Source of the DNA: Mycobacterium malmoense
GTDB taxonomy: Bacteria; Actinomycetota; Actinomycetes; Mycobacteriales; Mycobacteriaceae
Length of the DNA stretch: 64,000 bases
Reading direction: 5' to 3'
Assembly: GCF_019645855.1 (NCBI RefSeq)
Contig: NZ_CP080999.1
Span: 1,798,001-1,862,000 of the forward strand
The translations under genes and the position numbers were made by a program. The notes under the pieces were generated by a model. That model was not told the origin of the DNA, did no database searches, and worked only from the letters and a program-made list of their open reading frames with translations. Positions 17,008 through 25,261 of the stretch are shown in pieces; position 1 is the stretch's first letter, and each line of letters starts with the position of its first letter.

Positions 17008-18004
17008 GCTGGCCGGCGCCCCACCAGCGGGGGCACCGGCGCCGCCCGTGGACGCCCTCGGCGCCGTCGAGCTGCTGGCGGCCGCCGCGACGATCGGGGT
17101 GGTCGCCCATATCCATCCCGACGCCGACACCATCGGCGCCGGGCTGGCGCTGGCCTTGGTGCTGGACCGGTGCGGCAAGCGCGTGGAGGTCAGTTTCGCC
17201 GCACCGGCGACGCTGCCGGAGTCGCTGGCGTCATTGCCCGGCTGCCACCTGCTGGTCGGCCCGGACGCGATGCGCCGCGATGTCGATTTGGTTGTGACCG
17301 TTGACGTTCCGAGCGTCAAGCGGCTGGGGGCGTTGAGCGAGTTGGCCGTCGCCCCCGGGCGCCAGCTGCTGGTCATCGACCACCACGCCTCCAACGACAT
17401 GTTCGGCACCGCGAACTTCGTCGACCTGTCGGCGGATTCCACCACGATGATGATTGCCGACATCCTGGACACCTGGGGCAAGCCGATCGATCCGGACGTC
17501 GCGCACTGCATCTACGCCGGGCTGACGACCGACACGGGGTCGTTCCGCTGGGCCAGCGCCCGCGCCCTTCGGCTGGCGGCGCGGCTGGTGGACATCGGCG
17601 TGGACAACGCCGCGATCAGCCGAACACTGATGGACAACCATCCGTTCGCATGGCTGCCGCTGCTGTCGCGCGTGCTGGGCTCGGCGCGGTTGCTGCCGGA
17701 CGCGGCCGGCGGTCGCGGGCTGGTGTACGCGGTTGTCGAGAACCGGGACTGGATCAGTTCTCGCCCCGAGGAGGTCGAGAGCATCGTCGACATCGTCCGC
17801 ACCACGCAGCAGGCCGAGATCGCGGCGGTCTTCAAGGAGGTCGACCCGCGGCAGTGGTCGGTGTCGATGCGGGCCAAGGCCGACGTGGATCTGGCGGCGG
17901 TCGCATCCAGGTTCGGCGGCGGCGGCCACCGGCTGGCCGCGGGCTACACCACCACCGGCGCGATCGACGATGCCGTGGCGTCGCTGCGCGCGGCCCTTGG
18001 CTAG
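16982..18004 (+). CDS. nrnA: DHH/DHHA1 phosphoesterase (nanoRNase / cyclic-dinucleotide phosphodiesterase)
   Basis: A 340-residue bifunctional oligoribonuclease/pAp phosphatase; the M. tuberculosis counterpart Rv2837c (CnpB) also degrades c-di-AMP. The GTG at 16982 gives VTTIDPN, matching the remembered N-terminus; ATG 16961 is an alternative. DHH-domain motifs are HIHPDADTIGAG, VTVDVPS, DHHASND and DTGSFRWAS. The DHHA1 motif GGGGHRLAAGYT lies near the C-terminus. It overlaps rbfA and ends the operon, with its TAG overlapping the convergent gene's stop. Confidence 0.94.
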   Translation: MTTIDPNTELAGAPPAGAPAPPVDALGAVELLAAAATIGVVAHIHPDADTIGAGLALALVLDRCGKRVEVSFAAPATLPESLASLPGCHLLVGPDAMRRDVDLVVTVDVPSVKRLGALSELAVAPGRQLLVIDHHASNDMFGTANFVDLSADSTTMMIADILDTWGKPIDPDVAHCIYAGLTTDTGSFRWASARALRLAARLVDIGVDNAAISRTLMDNHPFAWLPLLSRVLGSARLLPDAAGGRGLVYAVVENRDWISSRPEEVESIVDIVRTTQQAEIAAVFKEVDPRQWSVSMRAKADVDLAAVASRFGGGGHRLAAGYTTTGAIDDAVASLRAALG

Positions 18005-18597
18005 AACGCCCAGCTTCCGGAGCGCTGCAAAACGAACCCGTGGTCCCCGCTGGTGGTATCCAGACAGGCGACCAGATTGTCGGCCCCCACGGCGCACGTC
18101 ACGTTTAGGTACGACAATTTCTGGCCCGCACCCAGTGATTTGCCGCCGGACGGCAAGGTCGGGGCGCTGCCGTCACATCCGCCGTAGGACATGCGGCTCA
18201 ATTGGTAGCCCGGTCCCTTGAAACTCACCGAACCCACCACGCAATCGCCCGGTTTCGGGTGGCCGCCGCCGGGAAAGGGAACGTCGTCCATGCCGGGCAT
18301 GTCTCCGCTGCATTTGATGTCTCCCGACGGTTGCGGGGCGGGCGGCAGACCGCCGTAGAAGTCGCACACCACGGCGGCCGCGGCGGAAAAAGTTATCCGG
18401 GGAGACGTGCCCGGGCGCGACGTCGTGAGATAGCCATCCGCCGGGACGGAAGTGAAACCGTCGAGATTGGGAAATCCGGGTGGCGGCTGCGCGGCCGCCT
18501 GCGGCGCGACGGCCGCGACCGCTAATGCCGCCGCCAGGGCCAGGCCGCCGAGGGCCCGCATGGTGACGGACCGCATGGTGAGGCGGCCGGCGCGCAT
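18001..18597 (-). CDS. Secreted protein of unknown function
   Basis: A 198-residue protein with a clear Sec signal peptide: basic MRAGRLTMRSVTMR, hydrophobic Ala/Leu/Val stretch, and likely cleavage after PQAAA. Internal Met codons at residues 8 and 13 are alternative starts. The mature part is Gly/Pro-rich with about six Cys (VVCDFYGG, IKCSGDM, DCVVGS, GGCDGS, VTCAVG, VACLD), which suggests disulfides in the envelope or outside the cell. I do not recognise a named family. It converges on nrnA, the stops overlapping by a CTAG palindrome. In M. tuberculosis as remembered, dinF and the ugp genes lie here; they are absent. Confidence 0.8.
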   Translation of the reverse strand: MRAGRLTMRSVTMRALGGLALAAALAVAAVAPQAAAQPPPGFPNLDGFTSVPADGYLTTSRPGTSPRITFSAAAAVVCDFYGGLPPAPQPSGDIKCSGDMPGMDDVPFPGGGHPKPGDCVVGSVSFKGPGYQLSRMSYGGCDGSAPTLPSGGKSLGAGQKLSYLNVTCAVGADNLVACLDTTSGDHGFVLQRSGSWAF

Positions 18598-18661
18598 CGA
18601 TGCCTCCTGCAGCGACTTTTTGTCTCGTTGTTGGGATCGTATTGGCTATCGCCGGGCCGCC

Positions 18662-19411
18662 CTAACGCACCTGGGCCCGCCCGCGTCGCAGCACCGCTTC
18701 GCGGTTGGCGGCGATGTCGTCGCCGCTGGTCCGGAATTGCCGGGCCGCCATCGCTTCCAGCCATAGCCCCGCGCCGGTTTGCGACTCGTCGATCCGGTGA
18801 TACGACGCCAGCAATGCCCGCACCGCGTTCTGATTGTTGCCGACGATCGCCGCCGCCACCTGCCGAGCCGTCGGCAACAGCCGGTCGTGCGGCACCACCT
18901 CGGTCACCAGGCCGGCGCGCAGCGCCTCGGCGGCGGACAGGTAGTCCCCGGTGAGGCTCATGCGCCGGGCCAGGCCGACGCCCACCTTCTGCGGCAGCCG
19001 CACGCTGAGCCCCCAGGTGGGCAGCAGCCCCACCCGGGCGTGCGTGTCGGCGAAGCGCGCCTGCTCCGAGGCGATCAGGATGTCGCAGTACAACGCCAGC
19101 TCCAGCCCGCCGGTGACCGCGGCGCCGTTGACCGCGCCGATCACCGGTTTGCTCATCGCCGGCCACCGCGGCGAGATGTCCGGGAGCGCCGACTGGCCAC
19201 CCAGCTCCTTGAGATCCAGTCCGGCGCAGAACACCGGATCGGTACCGGTGAGGATGACGACGTCGACGCCGTCATCGGTTTCGGCGTCGGTCAGGGCCGC
19301 AAAGAACCGGTCCCGCAACGCCGAGGACAGCGCGTTGCGGGCCTGCGGCCGGTTGAGGGTCAGCGTGCGCACCCGCTCGTCGGTGTCGATCAGCAGGATG
19401 TCGTCGGTCAT
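18662..19411 (-). CDS. echA16: Enoyl-CoA hydratase/isomerase family protein EchA16
   Basis: A 249-residue crotonase-fold protein close to Rv2831. ATG at 19411 gives MTDDILLIDTDERVRTLTLN. CoA-binding and oxyanion motifs are DPVFCAGLDLKELGG and AVNGAAVTGGLELALYCDI. The first catalytic Glu position is kept in GGLELAL, but the second, in the usual FGQPEILLG segment, reads FADTHARVG, so His replaces Glu. Classical syn-hydration is therefore doubtful; another CoA-ester reaction is possible. It stands alone, with a -10-like TACGGT 6 nt upstream. Confidence 0.92.
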   Translation of the reverse strand: MTDDILLIDTDERVRTLTLNRPQARNALSSALRDRFFAALTDAETDDGVDVVILTGTDPVFCAGLDLKELGGQSALPDISPRWPAMSKPVIGAVNGAAVTGGLELALYCDILIASEQARFADTHARVGLLPTWGLSVRLPQKVGVGLARRMSLTGDYLSAAEALRAGLVTEVVPHDRLLPTARQVAAAIVGNNQNAVRALLASYHRIDESQTGAGLWLEAMAARQFRTSGDDIAANREAVLRRGRAQVR

Positions 19412-19417
19412 GAGTTC

Positions 19418-19423
19418 ACCGTA
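19418..19423 (-). promoter_or_regulatory. Candidate -10 box TACGGT of echA16
   Basis: On the reverse strand TACGGT ends 6 nt before the ATG at 19411, the spacing of a leaderless start. Confidence 0.35.
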
Positions 19424-19474
19424 GCCAGTCACTAAACCCGCCAACGCGCTCGGTCAACTCCCAGCCGTCACGCT

Positions 19475-19480
19475 TATCGT
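19475..19480 (+). promoter_or_regulatory. Candidate -10 box TATCGT of the DUF1802 gene
   Basis: TATCGT ends 6 nt before the ATG at 19487, suggesting a leaderless transcript. Confidence 0.4.
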
Positions 19481-19486
19481 TGACGC

Positions 19487-20032
19487 ATGACCGCGCCCGC
19501 GCTCAAGGAGTGGAGCGCGGTGGTGCACGCGCTGCTGCAGGGTCGTCAGCGCGTGCTGCTGCGCAAGGGCGGCATCGGGGAGAAGCGGTTCGAGGTTGCG
19601 GCCCAAGAGTTTTTGCTGTTCCCGACGGTCGCGCACAGCCACGCGCCGCGCGTGCGGCCCGAGCATCGCGACCTGCTGGACGCCGGCGCCGCCGACAGCA
19701 CCGACGATCGGCTGGTGGTGCGGGCCGCGGCGAAAGTTGTTGCCGCGGTGCCGGTTAACCGGCCGGAGAACCTGCCGGCGATCGAGGATCTGCACATCTG
19801 GACCGCCGAGTCGGTGCGCGCCGACCGGCTCGACTTCCGGCCCAAGCACAAGCTGGCGGCGCTGGTGGTGTCGGTGATCCCGCTGGTCGAGCCGGTGCCG
19901 CTGGCCCGCGTCCCGGAGTATGCGGGCTGCAAGAGCTGGGTGCGGCTGCCGGTGCGGCCGCGGTTGGCCGCGCCGGTATACGCCGCCGCGTTAAACGAGG
20001 TCGCCGTCCGGGTCCGCGACGCGGTCGGCTGA
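19487..20032 (+). CDS. DUF1802-family protein
   Basis: A 181-residue cytoplasmic protein of unknown function. Features are ALKEWSAVVHALLQGRQRVLLRKGGI at the N-terminus, the FLLFPTVAHS segment, and the C-terminal YAGCKSWVRLP, all typical of DUF1802. No signal peptide or membrane segment. Its 3' end overlaps the convergent CocE-type hydrolase gene by 42 bp, so transcripts from the two strands would be complementary there. It lies between echA16 and the hydrolase, where M. tuberculosis carries its CRISPR locus. Confidence 0.8.
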   Translation: MTAPALKEWSAVVHALLQGRQRVLLRKGGIGEKRFEVAAQEFLLFPTVAHSHAPRVRPEHRDLLDAGAADSTDDRLVVRAAAKVVAAVPVNRPENLPAIEDLHIWTAESVRADRLDFRPKHKLAALVVSVIPLVEPVPLARVPEYAGCKSWVRLPVRPRLAAPVYAAALNEVAVRVRDAVG

Positions 20033-21700
20033 CAGGTCGCCGGGGCCGACGGGAAGCAGCAGCCGGGACCGCCCGTAGCGCACGGCGTGGGTGGCCGGCC
20101 TGGACTGCCGGCCCGTCAACAAAGGCTCTCCCGTGCCGAGGTTGCGCGCGTAGCGGGGAAACCAGCCGCCTGCGATCAGCACGCGGATGCGTGAGCCCGC
20201 GCGGAAGCGGTGCGCGATGCCGTCGAGCTCGACCCTGACGGTCCCGGCCGCTTTCCGGGTGGCGCCCAGCCGTCGGTAGCCGTCGCTGACATTCCGGGAA
20301 CGGCCCTCGGCCCGGATTCCACTGACCTCGCTCACCCGGACAAACAGGTCCACGTGGGGATTGTCCGAGCTGTGCGCCAGCTCGACGACCGGACTTCCGT
20401 AGACGTACACATCGCGGGTGAGGGTGAGGCTGGTGAAGGCGAGCACGTCGTCGCGCACGGCGAGCCGGCTGTCGTCGCGGTAGCCGCCGTTGGAGGACAG
20501 CAGGGGGCCGCCGGTGGTGGGCGTCGGGTCGGTGGGGTCGTAGCGAAAGGTCGCCGGCGCCAGGCCCGTCAGGCCCGTCGGCGCCGTCTCGCCCAGGTGG
20601 CCGCCGGGCCGCAGGTACAGCGCGCGTTCGGTGGTGGCGGGCGGCCAGTCGGGCAGGTTGCGCCAGGCCTGACCGTTGTCCACGCCGGTGACGTAGACGC
20701 GGACCCTGCTGGGGCGGCGGGGGGCGGCGCCGCCCAGGTGGGTGTCCAGCCACTCCAGTGAGTCCCGCGTGCTGGTGGCCAGCCCCTTGGTCAGCAGCTG
20801 GGTGTGCGTCCAGGGCCCGATGGTGAGCGCGGCGTCTGGGCCCCGGCCGCGCAGGTGCGCGTACTGCTGCAGCGTCTGCCGCAGGAAGATGTCCTGCCAG
20901 CCCCCGATGAGCAGCACGGGCACCCGCATCCGGTCCAGCGCCTCGGTGAACCGCAGCGCATCCCAGAACGGATCGTCGGCGTCGGTGTGCTCGACCCAGG
21001 ATTCGAACCACGGCGCGCCCGCACCGAGCAGCGTCCGCGCGGCAGGGCCCATCGGCGCCTGGCCGACGGCGCGGGCAACCTTCCGTGGGGCGCTCAACTG
21101 GCGCAGCGCGGCCCGGACGCGCACCGGGTCCTCCTGGTGGGAAACCAGGTCGCTCCAGCCCAGGAAGTCGTTGACCGCGAACGAGCCGGTACCCCACACG
21201 GAGGCGTTGAAATCGTGTGGGCCCACGGTGATGACGGCCGCGGCCAGTTCCGGCGGCGGATCCCGCAATATCGCCCACTGGGTGAATCCCAGGTACGACA
21301 GCCCGATGGTGGCGAATCGGCCCGTGAACCAGGGTTGCTCACGCAGCCAAACGACCGTGTCGGCGCCGTCGGCGGCCTCGTTGACCATCGGCTCGAACGC
21401 CCCGCCCGACCCGAACGTTCCGCGCACGCTCTGCAGCACGACGTGGTAGCCGCGGGCCGCGTACAGCCGGGCGAACGCCAGCGAGAACGGAAACCCGCGC
21501 CCATAGGGCCCGCGCACCAGCACGGTGCCGACCGGGTTGGGGCCGATCGGCGCGTAGTGGTCGGCCACCAGGCGGACCCCGTCGCGCATCGGCACGCCGA
21601 CGCGGTCCACGGTGTAATCGGTGGTCGGCCGCGGCAGGCCCAGCAGCCGGCCAAGGGCGTTGCCGCCGACATGCCTCAGGGTGCCCGGCGTGTGGCTCAC
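19991..21700 (-). CDS. CocE/NonD-family serine hydrolase (X-Pro dipeptidyl-peptidase S15 type)
   Basis: A 569-residue alpha/beta-hydrolase resembling Rv2800. The N-terminal catalytic domain has VPMRDGVRLVADHYAP, VRGPYGRG and the nucleophile Ser135 in GLSYLGFTQW; the cap domain follows; a C-terminal jelly-roll domain (GSPVVELAHSSDNPHVDLFV) ends near residue 560. Family members hydrolyse acyl esters or amides. The GTG at 21700 is preceded by TAGCCT at 7 nt, consistent with a leaderless start. Substrate is not inferable. Confidence 0.9.
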   Translation of the reverse strand: MSHTPGTLRHVGGNALGRLLGLPRPTTDYTVDRVGVPMRDGVRLVADHYAPIGPNPVGTVLVRGPYGRGFPFSLAFARLYAARGYHVVLQSVRGTFGSGGAFEPMVNEAADGADTVVWLREQPWFTGRFATIGLSYLGFTQWAILRDPPPELAAAVITVGPHDFNASVWGTGSFAVNDFLGWSDLVSHQEDPVRVRAALRQLSAPRKVARAVGQAPMGPAARTLLGAGAPWFESWVEHTDADDPFWDALRFTEALDRMRVPVLLIGGWQDIFLRQTLQQYAHLRGRGPDAALTIGPWTHTQLLTKGLATSTRDSLEWLDTHLGGAAPRRPSRVRVYVTGVDNGQAWRNLPDWPPATTERALYLRPGGHLGETAPTGLTGLAPATFRYDPTDPTPTTGGPLLSSNGGYRDDSRLAVRDDVLAFTSLTLTRDVYVYGSPVVELAHSSDNPHVDLFVRVSEVSGIRAEGRSRNVSDGYRRLGATRKAAGTVRVELDGIAHRFRAGSRIRVLIAGGWFPRYARNLGTGEPLLTGRQSRPATHAVRYGRSRLLLPVGPGDLSADRVADPDGDLV

Positions 21701-21707
21701 GGTCCCC

Positions 21708-21713
21708 AGGCTA
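21708..21713 (-). promoter_or_regulatory. Candidate -10 box TAGCCT of the CocE-type hydrolase
   Basis: On the reverse strand TAGCCT ends 7 nt before the GTG at 21700. Confidence 0.4.
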
Positions 21714-21730
21714 AATGGGCGGCGTGCCCC

Positions 21731-22321
21731 CTAGAACTTGTAGTAGGGCGCCAGGTCGTTGGCCCGCTGCAAGTTGGTGGACATGCAGTCGACGTCGGGG
21801 TTGGAGTAGATGGTCGAGAAGAACAGCGACTGCTGGATCACCCCATAGCTGGACTTGAACGTCACCATGCAGGAGTAATACCAGTAGCTGTTGTGATAGG
21901 TCGGCTTCACAACCCAGTACTGCGCGGCGCGGTGGCCCTGGATCGTGGTCTCGACGGCGTCCGCGGGCAGGCTTTGCGCGTAGGTGCGCCAAATGATGGG
22001 CTCCACGGCCATCTGATAGTTGCCCGCGTCGAAGTGGCAGCGCAGCCCGTCCTCGTGTTGGGGCGGTGTGAACGCCAACCCGAGCCGCTGCAGGGCGTCG
22101 AACGGGATGTCCTCGCACGCGTCGAACGGGCGTGGGTCGGTGGTCGCCACGATCGGGCTTTTCATGGTGGTGGTGGTTTCCATCGGCGCCGCGGTCGACC
22201 GCAGCTCGACGGGCCCGCCCGCGCCCGGCGTGGGCGAGGCGCCCTGCCAGCCCACCGTGCCCCCGATGACCGCCGTGGCAAGCGCACCAAGCGCTCCAAT
22301 CAGACGCACATTGGCGAACAC
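21731..22321 (-). CDS. Exported/membrane-anchored protein (Rv2799-like, DUF3558-type)
   Basis: A 196-residue protein. GTG at 22321 follows AGGAGG. The N-terminus is a single hydrophobic segment (LIGALGALATAVIGGTVGW) that serves as signal or anchor, then a Pro/Thr-rich linker (PMETTTTMKS). The folded part has the pattern DACEDIPFDALQRLGLAF...GLRCHF, with later Cys residues (SCMVTF, VDCMS), typical of mycobacterial DUF3558-like envelope proteins. Role unknown. It is transcribed away from pptH across a 182-bp gap. Confidence 0.82.
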   Translation of the reverse strand: MFANVRLIGALGALATAVIGGTVGWQGASPTPGAGGPVELRSTAAPMETTTTMKSPIVATTDPRPFDACEDIPFDALQRLGLAFTPPQHEDGLRCHFDAGNYQMAVEPIIWRTYAQSLPADAVETTIQGHRAAQYWVVKPTYHNSYWYYSCMVTFKSSYGVIQQSLFFSTIYSNPDVDCMSTNLQRANDLAPYYKF

Positions 22322-22489
22322 GACACCTCCTGATGCCTCGGCGGTCCTTGCCGGGGAGTGTACAAGTCACGTGCGCGCCGTCACAGTGAAACCTGAACTT
22401 GTTCTAGTCCGGCCTTTCAACGGGGCCCCGACCGGGCGCCGCCGGCGGGCGGGCAAGGCCGTGAAACGGCCCGGTCGAATCCGGGTCAT

Positions 22490-22495
22490 TAGGGT
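22490..22495 (+). promoter_or_regulatory. Candidate -10 box TAGGGT of the pptH operon
   Basis: TAGGGT ends 8 nt before GTG 22504, consistent with a leaderless pptH-pptT-truB transcript. Confidence 0.4.
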
Positions 22496-22503
22496 GGTTA
22501 GTC

Positions 22504-23481
22504 GTGGCCGGGCAGAAATCGGGGCAGGAATCGACCAACGGGGGACAGCCCACGCTGTGGGCGGTTTCCGACCTGCACACCGGTCACCTCGGTAATAAGC
22601 CGGTCACCGAATCGCTGTACCCGTCGTCTCCGGACGACTGGTTGATCGTCGCCGGCGACGTCGCCGAACGCACCGACGAGATCCGTTGGTCGCTTGACCT
22701 GCTGCGCCGCCGCTTCGCCAAGGTGATCTGGGTGCCCGGCAACCACGAGCTGTGGACCACCAACCGCGACCCCGCGCAGGTCTTCGGCCGGGCTCGCTAC
22801 GACTACCTGGTCACCCTGTGCGACGAGATGGGCGTGGTGACGCCCGAGCATCCGTTCCCGGTGTGGACCGAACGCGGCGGCCCGGCCACGATCGTGCCGA
22901 TGTTCCTGCTCTACGACTACACCTTCTTGCCCGAGGGGGCCACCAGCAAAGCCGAGGGCCTGGCCATCGCGCGGCAGCGCAACGTGGTGGCCACCGACGA
23001 ATTCCTCCTCTCGCCCGAGCCGTACCCCACCCGCGAGGCCTGGTGCCACGAGCGGCTCGCGGTCACCCGAGCCCGCCTCGAGGAGCTGGACTGGATGACG
23101 CCGACCGTCCTGGTGAACCACTTCCCGCTGCTGCGCGAGCCCTGCGACGCGCTGTTCTACCCCGAATTCTCGCTGTGGTGCGGCACCACCAAGACCGCCG
23201 ACTGGCACACCCGCTACAACGCCGTCTGCTCGGTCTACGGACACCTCCACATTCCCCGAACCACCTGGTATGACGGGGTGCGCTTCGAGGAGGTGTCGGT
23301 GGGTTACCCGCGGGAGTGGCGGCGCCGCAAGCCGTACAGCTGGCTGCGCCAGGTGCTGCCGGACCCGCAGTACGCGCCCGGCTACCTCAACGACTTCGGC
23401 GGTCACTTCGTGATCACCCCCGAGATGCGCCGGCAGGCCGAGCAGTTCCGGGAACGATTGCGGCAGCGGCAGTCGCGATGA
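22504..23481 (+). CDS. pptH: Metallophosphoesterase, phosphopantetheinyl hydrolase PptH
   Basis: A 325-residue calcineurin-like phosphoesterase corresponding to Rv2795c, shown in M. tuberculosis to remove phosphopantetheine from carrier proteins, opposing PptT. Metal-site motifs in order are SDLHTGH (near residue 21), GDVAERTDE, GNHELW, VNHFPL and YGHLHIPRT (His-x-His). GTG start at 22504. The stop overlaps the pptT ATG, so hydrolase and transferase are made together. Confidence 0.93.
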   Translation: MAGQKSGQESTNGGQPTLWAVSDLHTGHLGNKPVTESLYPSSPDDWLIVAGDVAERTDEIRWSLDLLRRRFAKVIWVPGNHELWTTNRDPAQVFGRARYDYLVTLCDEMGVVTPEHPFPVWTERGGPATIVPMFLLYDYTFLPEGATSKAEGLAIARQRNVVATDEFLLSPEPYPTREAWCHERLAVTRARLEELDWMTPTVLVNHFPLLREPCDALFYPEFSLWCGTTKTADWHTRYNAVCSVYGHLHIPRTTWYDGVRFEEVSVGYPREWRRRKPYSWLRQVLPDPQYAPGYLNDFGGHFVITPEMRRQAEQFRERLRQRQSR

Positions 23482-24164
23482 CGGGACGCACGCTGGTGTC
23501 GGCGGTGCTGCCCGACACGGTGTCCGAAGACCTGGCGTATGAGGAGGTGTACTCCGACCCGCCCGGCCTCGTCCCGTTGCCGGAAGAGGAGCCGCTGATC
23601 GCCAAGTCGGTCGCCAAGCGGCGCAACGAGTTCGTCACCGTCCGGCACTGCGCGCGGATCGCGCTGGGCCGGCTCGGCGTGCCGCCGCTGCCGATCCTCA
23701 AGGGCGACAAGGGAGAACCGTGCTGGCCCGACGGCGTGGTGGGCAGCCTCACCCACTGCACGGGCTACCGCGGCGCGGTGGTGGGACGCGCCGGCGCGGT
23801 GCGTTCGGTGGGCATCGACGCCGAACCGCACGACGTGTTGCCGAACGGCGTGCTGGACGCGATCACGCTCGACGAGGAACGCCACGAGATCGCCGCTCTG
23901 CCCGAGGGCCTGCATTGGGACCGAATCCTGTTCTGCGCCAAGGAAGCAACGTACAAGGCATGGTTTCCGCTGACCAGGCGGTGGCTGGGTTTCGAGGACG
24001 CCCACATCGTGTTCGACATCGATCCGCCCGGCACGGGAACCGCCGGCGTGTTCGTCTCCAAGATCCTGATCGACGGCGAGGCGCTGTCGGGCCCGCCGCT
24101 GACCGCGCTGCGGGGCCGGTGGTCGGTCGACCGTGGGCTGGTGCTTACGGCGATCGTGCTATGA
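23478..24164 (+). CDS. pptT: 4'-Phosphopantetheinyl transferase PptT
   Basis: A 228-residue Sfp-type transferase that activates acyl- and peptidyl-carrier proteins of polyketide, mycobactin and Pks13-type synthases. ATG at 23478 overlaps pptH (ATGA). Signature residues are Asp114 and Glu116 in GIDAEPHD and the KEA motif at 155-157 in FCAKEATYKAW. Corresponds to Rv2794c (about 227 residues). It is essential in M. tuberculosis. The stop overlaps the truB ATG. Confidence 0.97.
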   Translation: MTGRTLVSAVLPDTVSEDLAYEEVYSDPPGLVPLPEEEPLIAKSVAKRRNEFVTVRHCARIALGRLGVPPLPILKGDKGEPCWPDGVVGSLTHCTGYRGAVVGRAGAVRSVGIDAEPHDVLPNGVLDAITLDEERHEIAALPEGLHWDRILFCAKEATYKAWFPLTRRWLGFEDAHIVFDIDPPGTGTAGVFVSKILIDGEALSGPPLTALRGRWSVDRGLVLTAIVL

Positions 24165-25036
24165 GCGGTTTGGTGGTCGTCGACAAGCCGGCCGGAATGA
24201 CCAGTCACGACGTCGTGGCACGCTGCCGTCGCGTCTTTTCCACCCGCCGGGTCGGCCACGCCGGCACGCTGGACCCGATGGCCACCGGCGTGCTGGTGAT
24301 CGGCGTCGAGCGCGCCACCAAGGTCCTCGGCCTGCTGACGGCGACGCCGAAGTCGTATGCCGCCACCGTCCGCCTGGGCCAGACCACCTCCACCGAGGAC
24401 GCCGAAGGTGAACTGCTGCAATCCGTTTCGGCGTCGGGTGTGACGATCGAGGCGATCGCCGCCGCGATCGCCGGACTGCGCGGCGACATCGAGCAGGTGC
24501 CGTCGGCGGTCAGCGCGATCAAGGTGGAAGGCCGTCGCGCGTATCGGTTGGTGCGCGAGGGCCACGCCGTCGAGCTGGCGGCCCGGCCGGTGCGCATCGA
24601 CCGCTTCGACGTGCTGGATGTCCGCGCCCACGACCGGCTGGTGGACGTCGACGTCGAGGTCGACTGCTCGTCGGGAACCTACATCCGCGCGCTGGCCCGC
24701 GATCTCGGCGCCGCGCTCGGGGTGGGCGGGCACCTGACGTCGTTGCGGCGCACCCGCGTCGGCCGCTTCGGGCTGGACCGGGCGCGCTCGCTCGACGACC
24801 TGGCGCAGCGGCCCGAGCTGACCTGGACCCTGGACGAGGCGTGCCTGCTGATGTTTCCGCGCCGCGACCTGTCCGCCCAGGAGGCGCAGGCGACCAGTCA
24901 CGGCCGGTCCCTTTCGGCGGCCGGCATCGGCGGCGTCTATGCGGCCGCCGACGCCGACGGCCGGGTGATCGCGCTGCTGCGCGACGAGGGCCCGCGGACC
25001 AAGCCGGTGGTGGTGATCCGCCCGGCGACGCTGTAA
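24161..25036 (+). CDS. truB: tRNA pseudouridine-55 synthase
   Basis: A 291-residue enzyme that makes pseudouridine 55 in the tRNA T-loop. ATG 24161 overlaps pptT. The catalytic Asp38 is in HAGTLDPMATGVL; other motifs are VVVDKPAGMTSHDVV, SAIKVEGRRAY, CSSGTYIRALARDLG and a C-terminal PUA-like domain. Corresponds to Rv2793c. It is followed by a family B hairpin repeat. Confidence 0.96.
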   Translation: MSGLVVVDKPAGMTSHDVVARCRRVFSTRRVGHAGTLDPMATGVLVIGVERATKVLGLLTATPKSYAATVRLGQTTSTEDAEGELLQSVSASGVTIEAIAAAIAGLRGDIEQVPSAVSAIKVEGRRAYRLVREGHAVELAARPVRIDRFDVLDVRAHDRLVDVDVEVDCSSGTYIRALARDLGAALGVGGHLTSLRRTRVGRFGLDRARSLDDLAQRPELTWTLDEACLLMFPRRDLSAQEAQATSHGRSLSAAGIGGVYAAADADGRVIALLRDEGPRTKPVVVIRPATL

Positions 25037-25054
25037 TGGGCCGCGCGCCCTTCG

Positions 25055-25113
25055 CCGAGCCTGTAAATCTGCAGACAAAGTCCGAGTCGAGACCTGCAAA
25101 ATTACAGGCTCGG
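25055..25113. repeat. Intergenic palindromic repeat, family B, copy 2 (inverted)
   Basis: A 59-bp element, the reverse complement of the 8068-8126 copy with changes almost only in the loop. It lies 18 bp after the truB stop and could terminate that operon. Confidence 0.85.
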
Positions 25114-25261
25114 CGGCTATGCAAAAGGCTATGCAAGGGGCCCCGGCCGACGGTCCCACACGGCCAAGTTGCACACTGGGGGCCGGGTCTAATTGGGTCT
25201 AATTGCGGCCTGGGCAATCGCCAGCGGGCCGCTTCTCCAAGCCGTTCGGAAGGGGCCAAAG

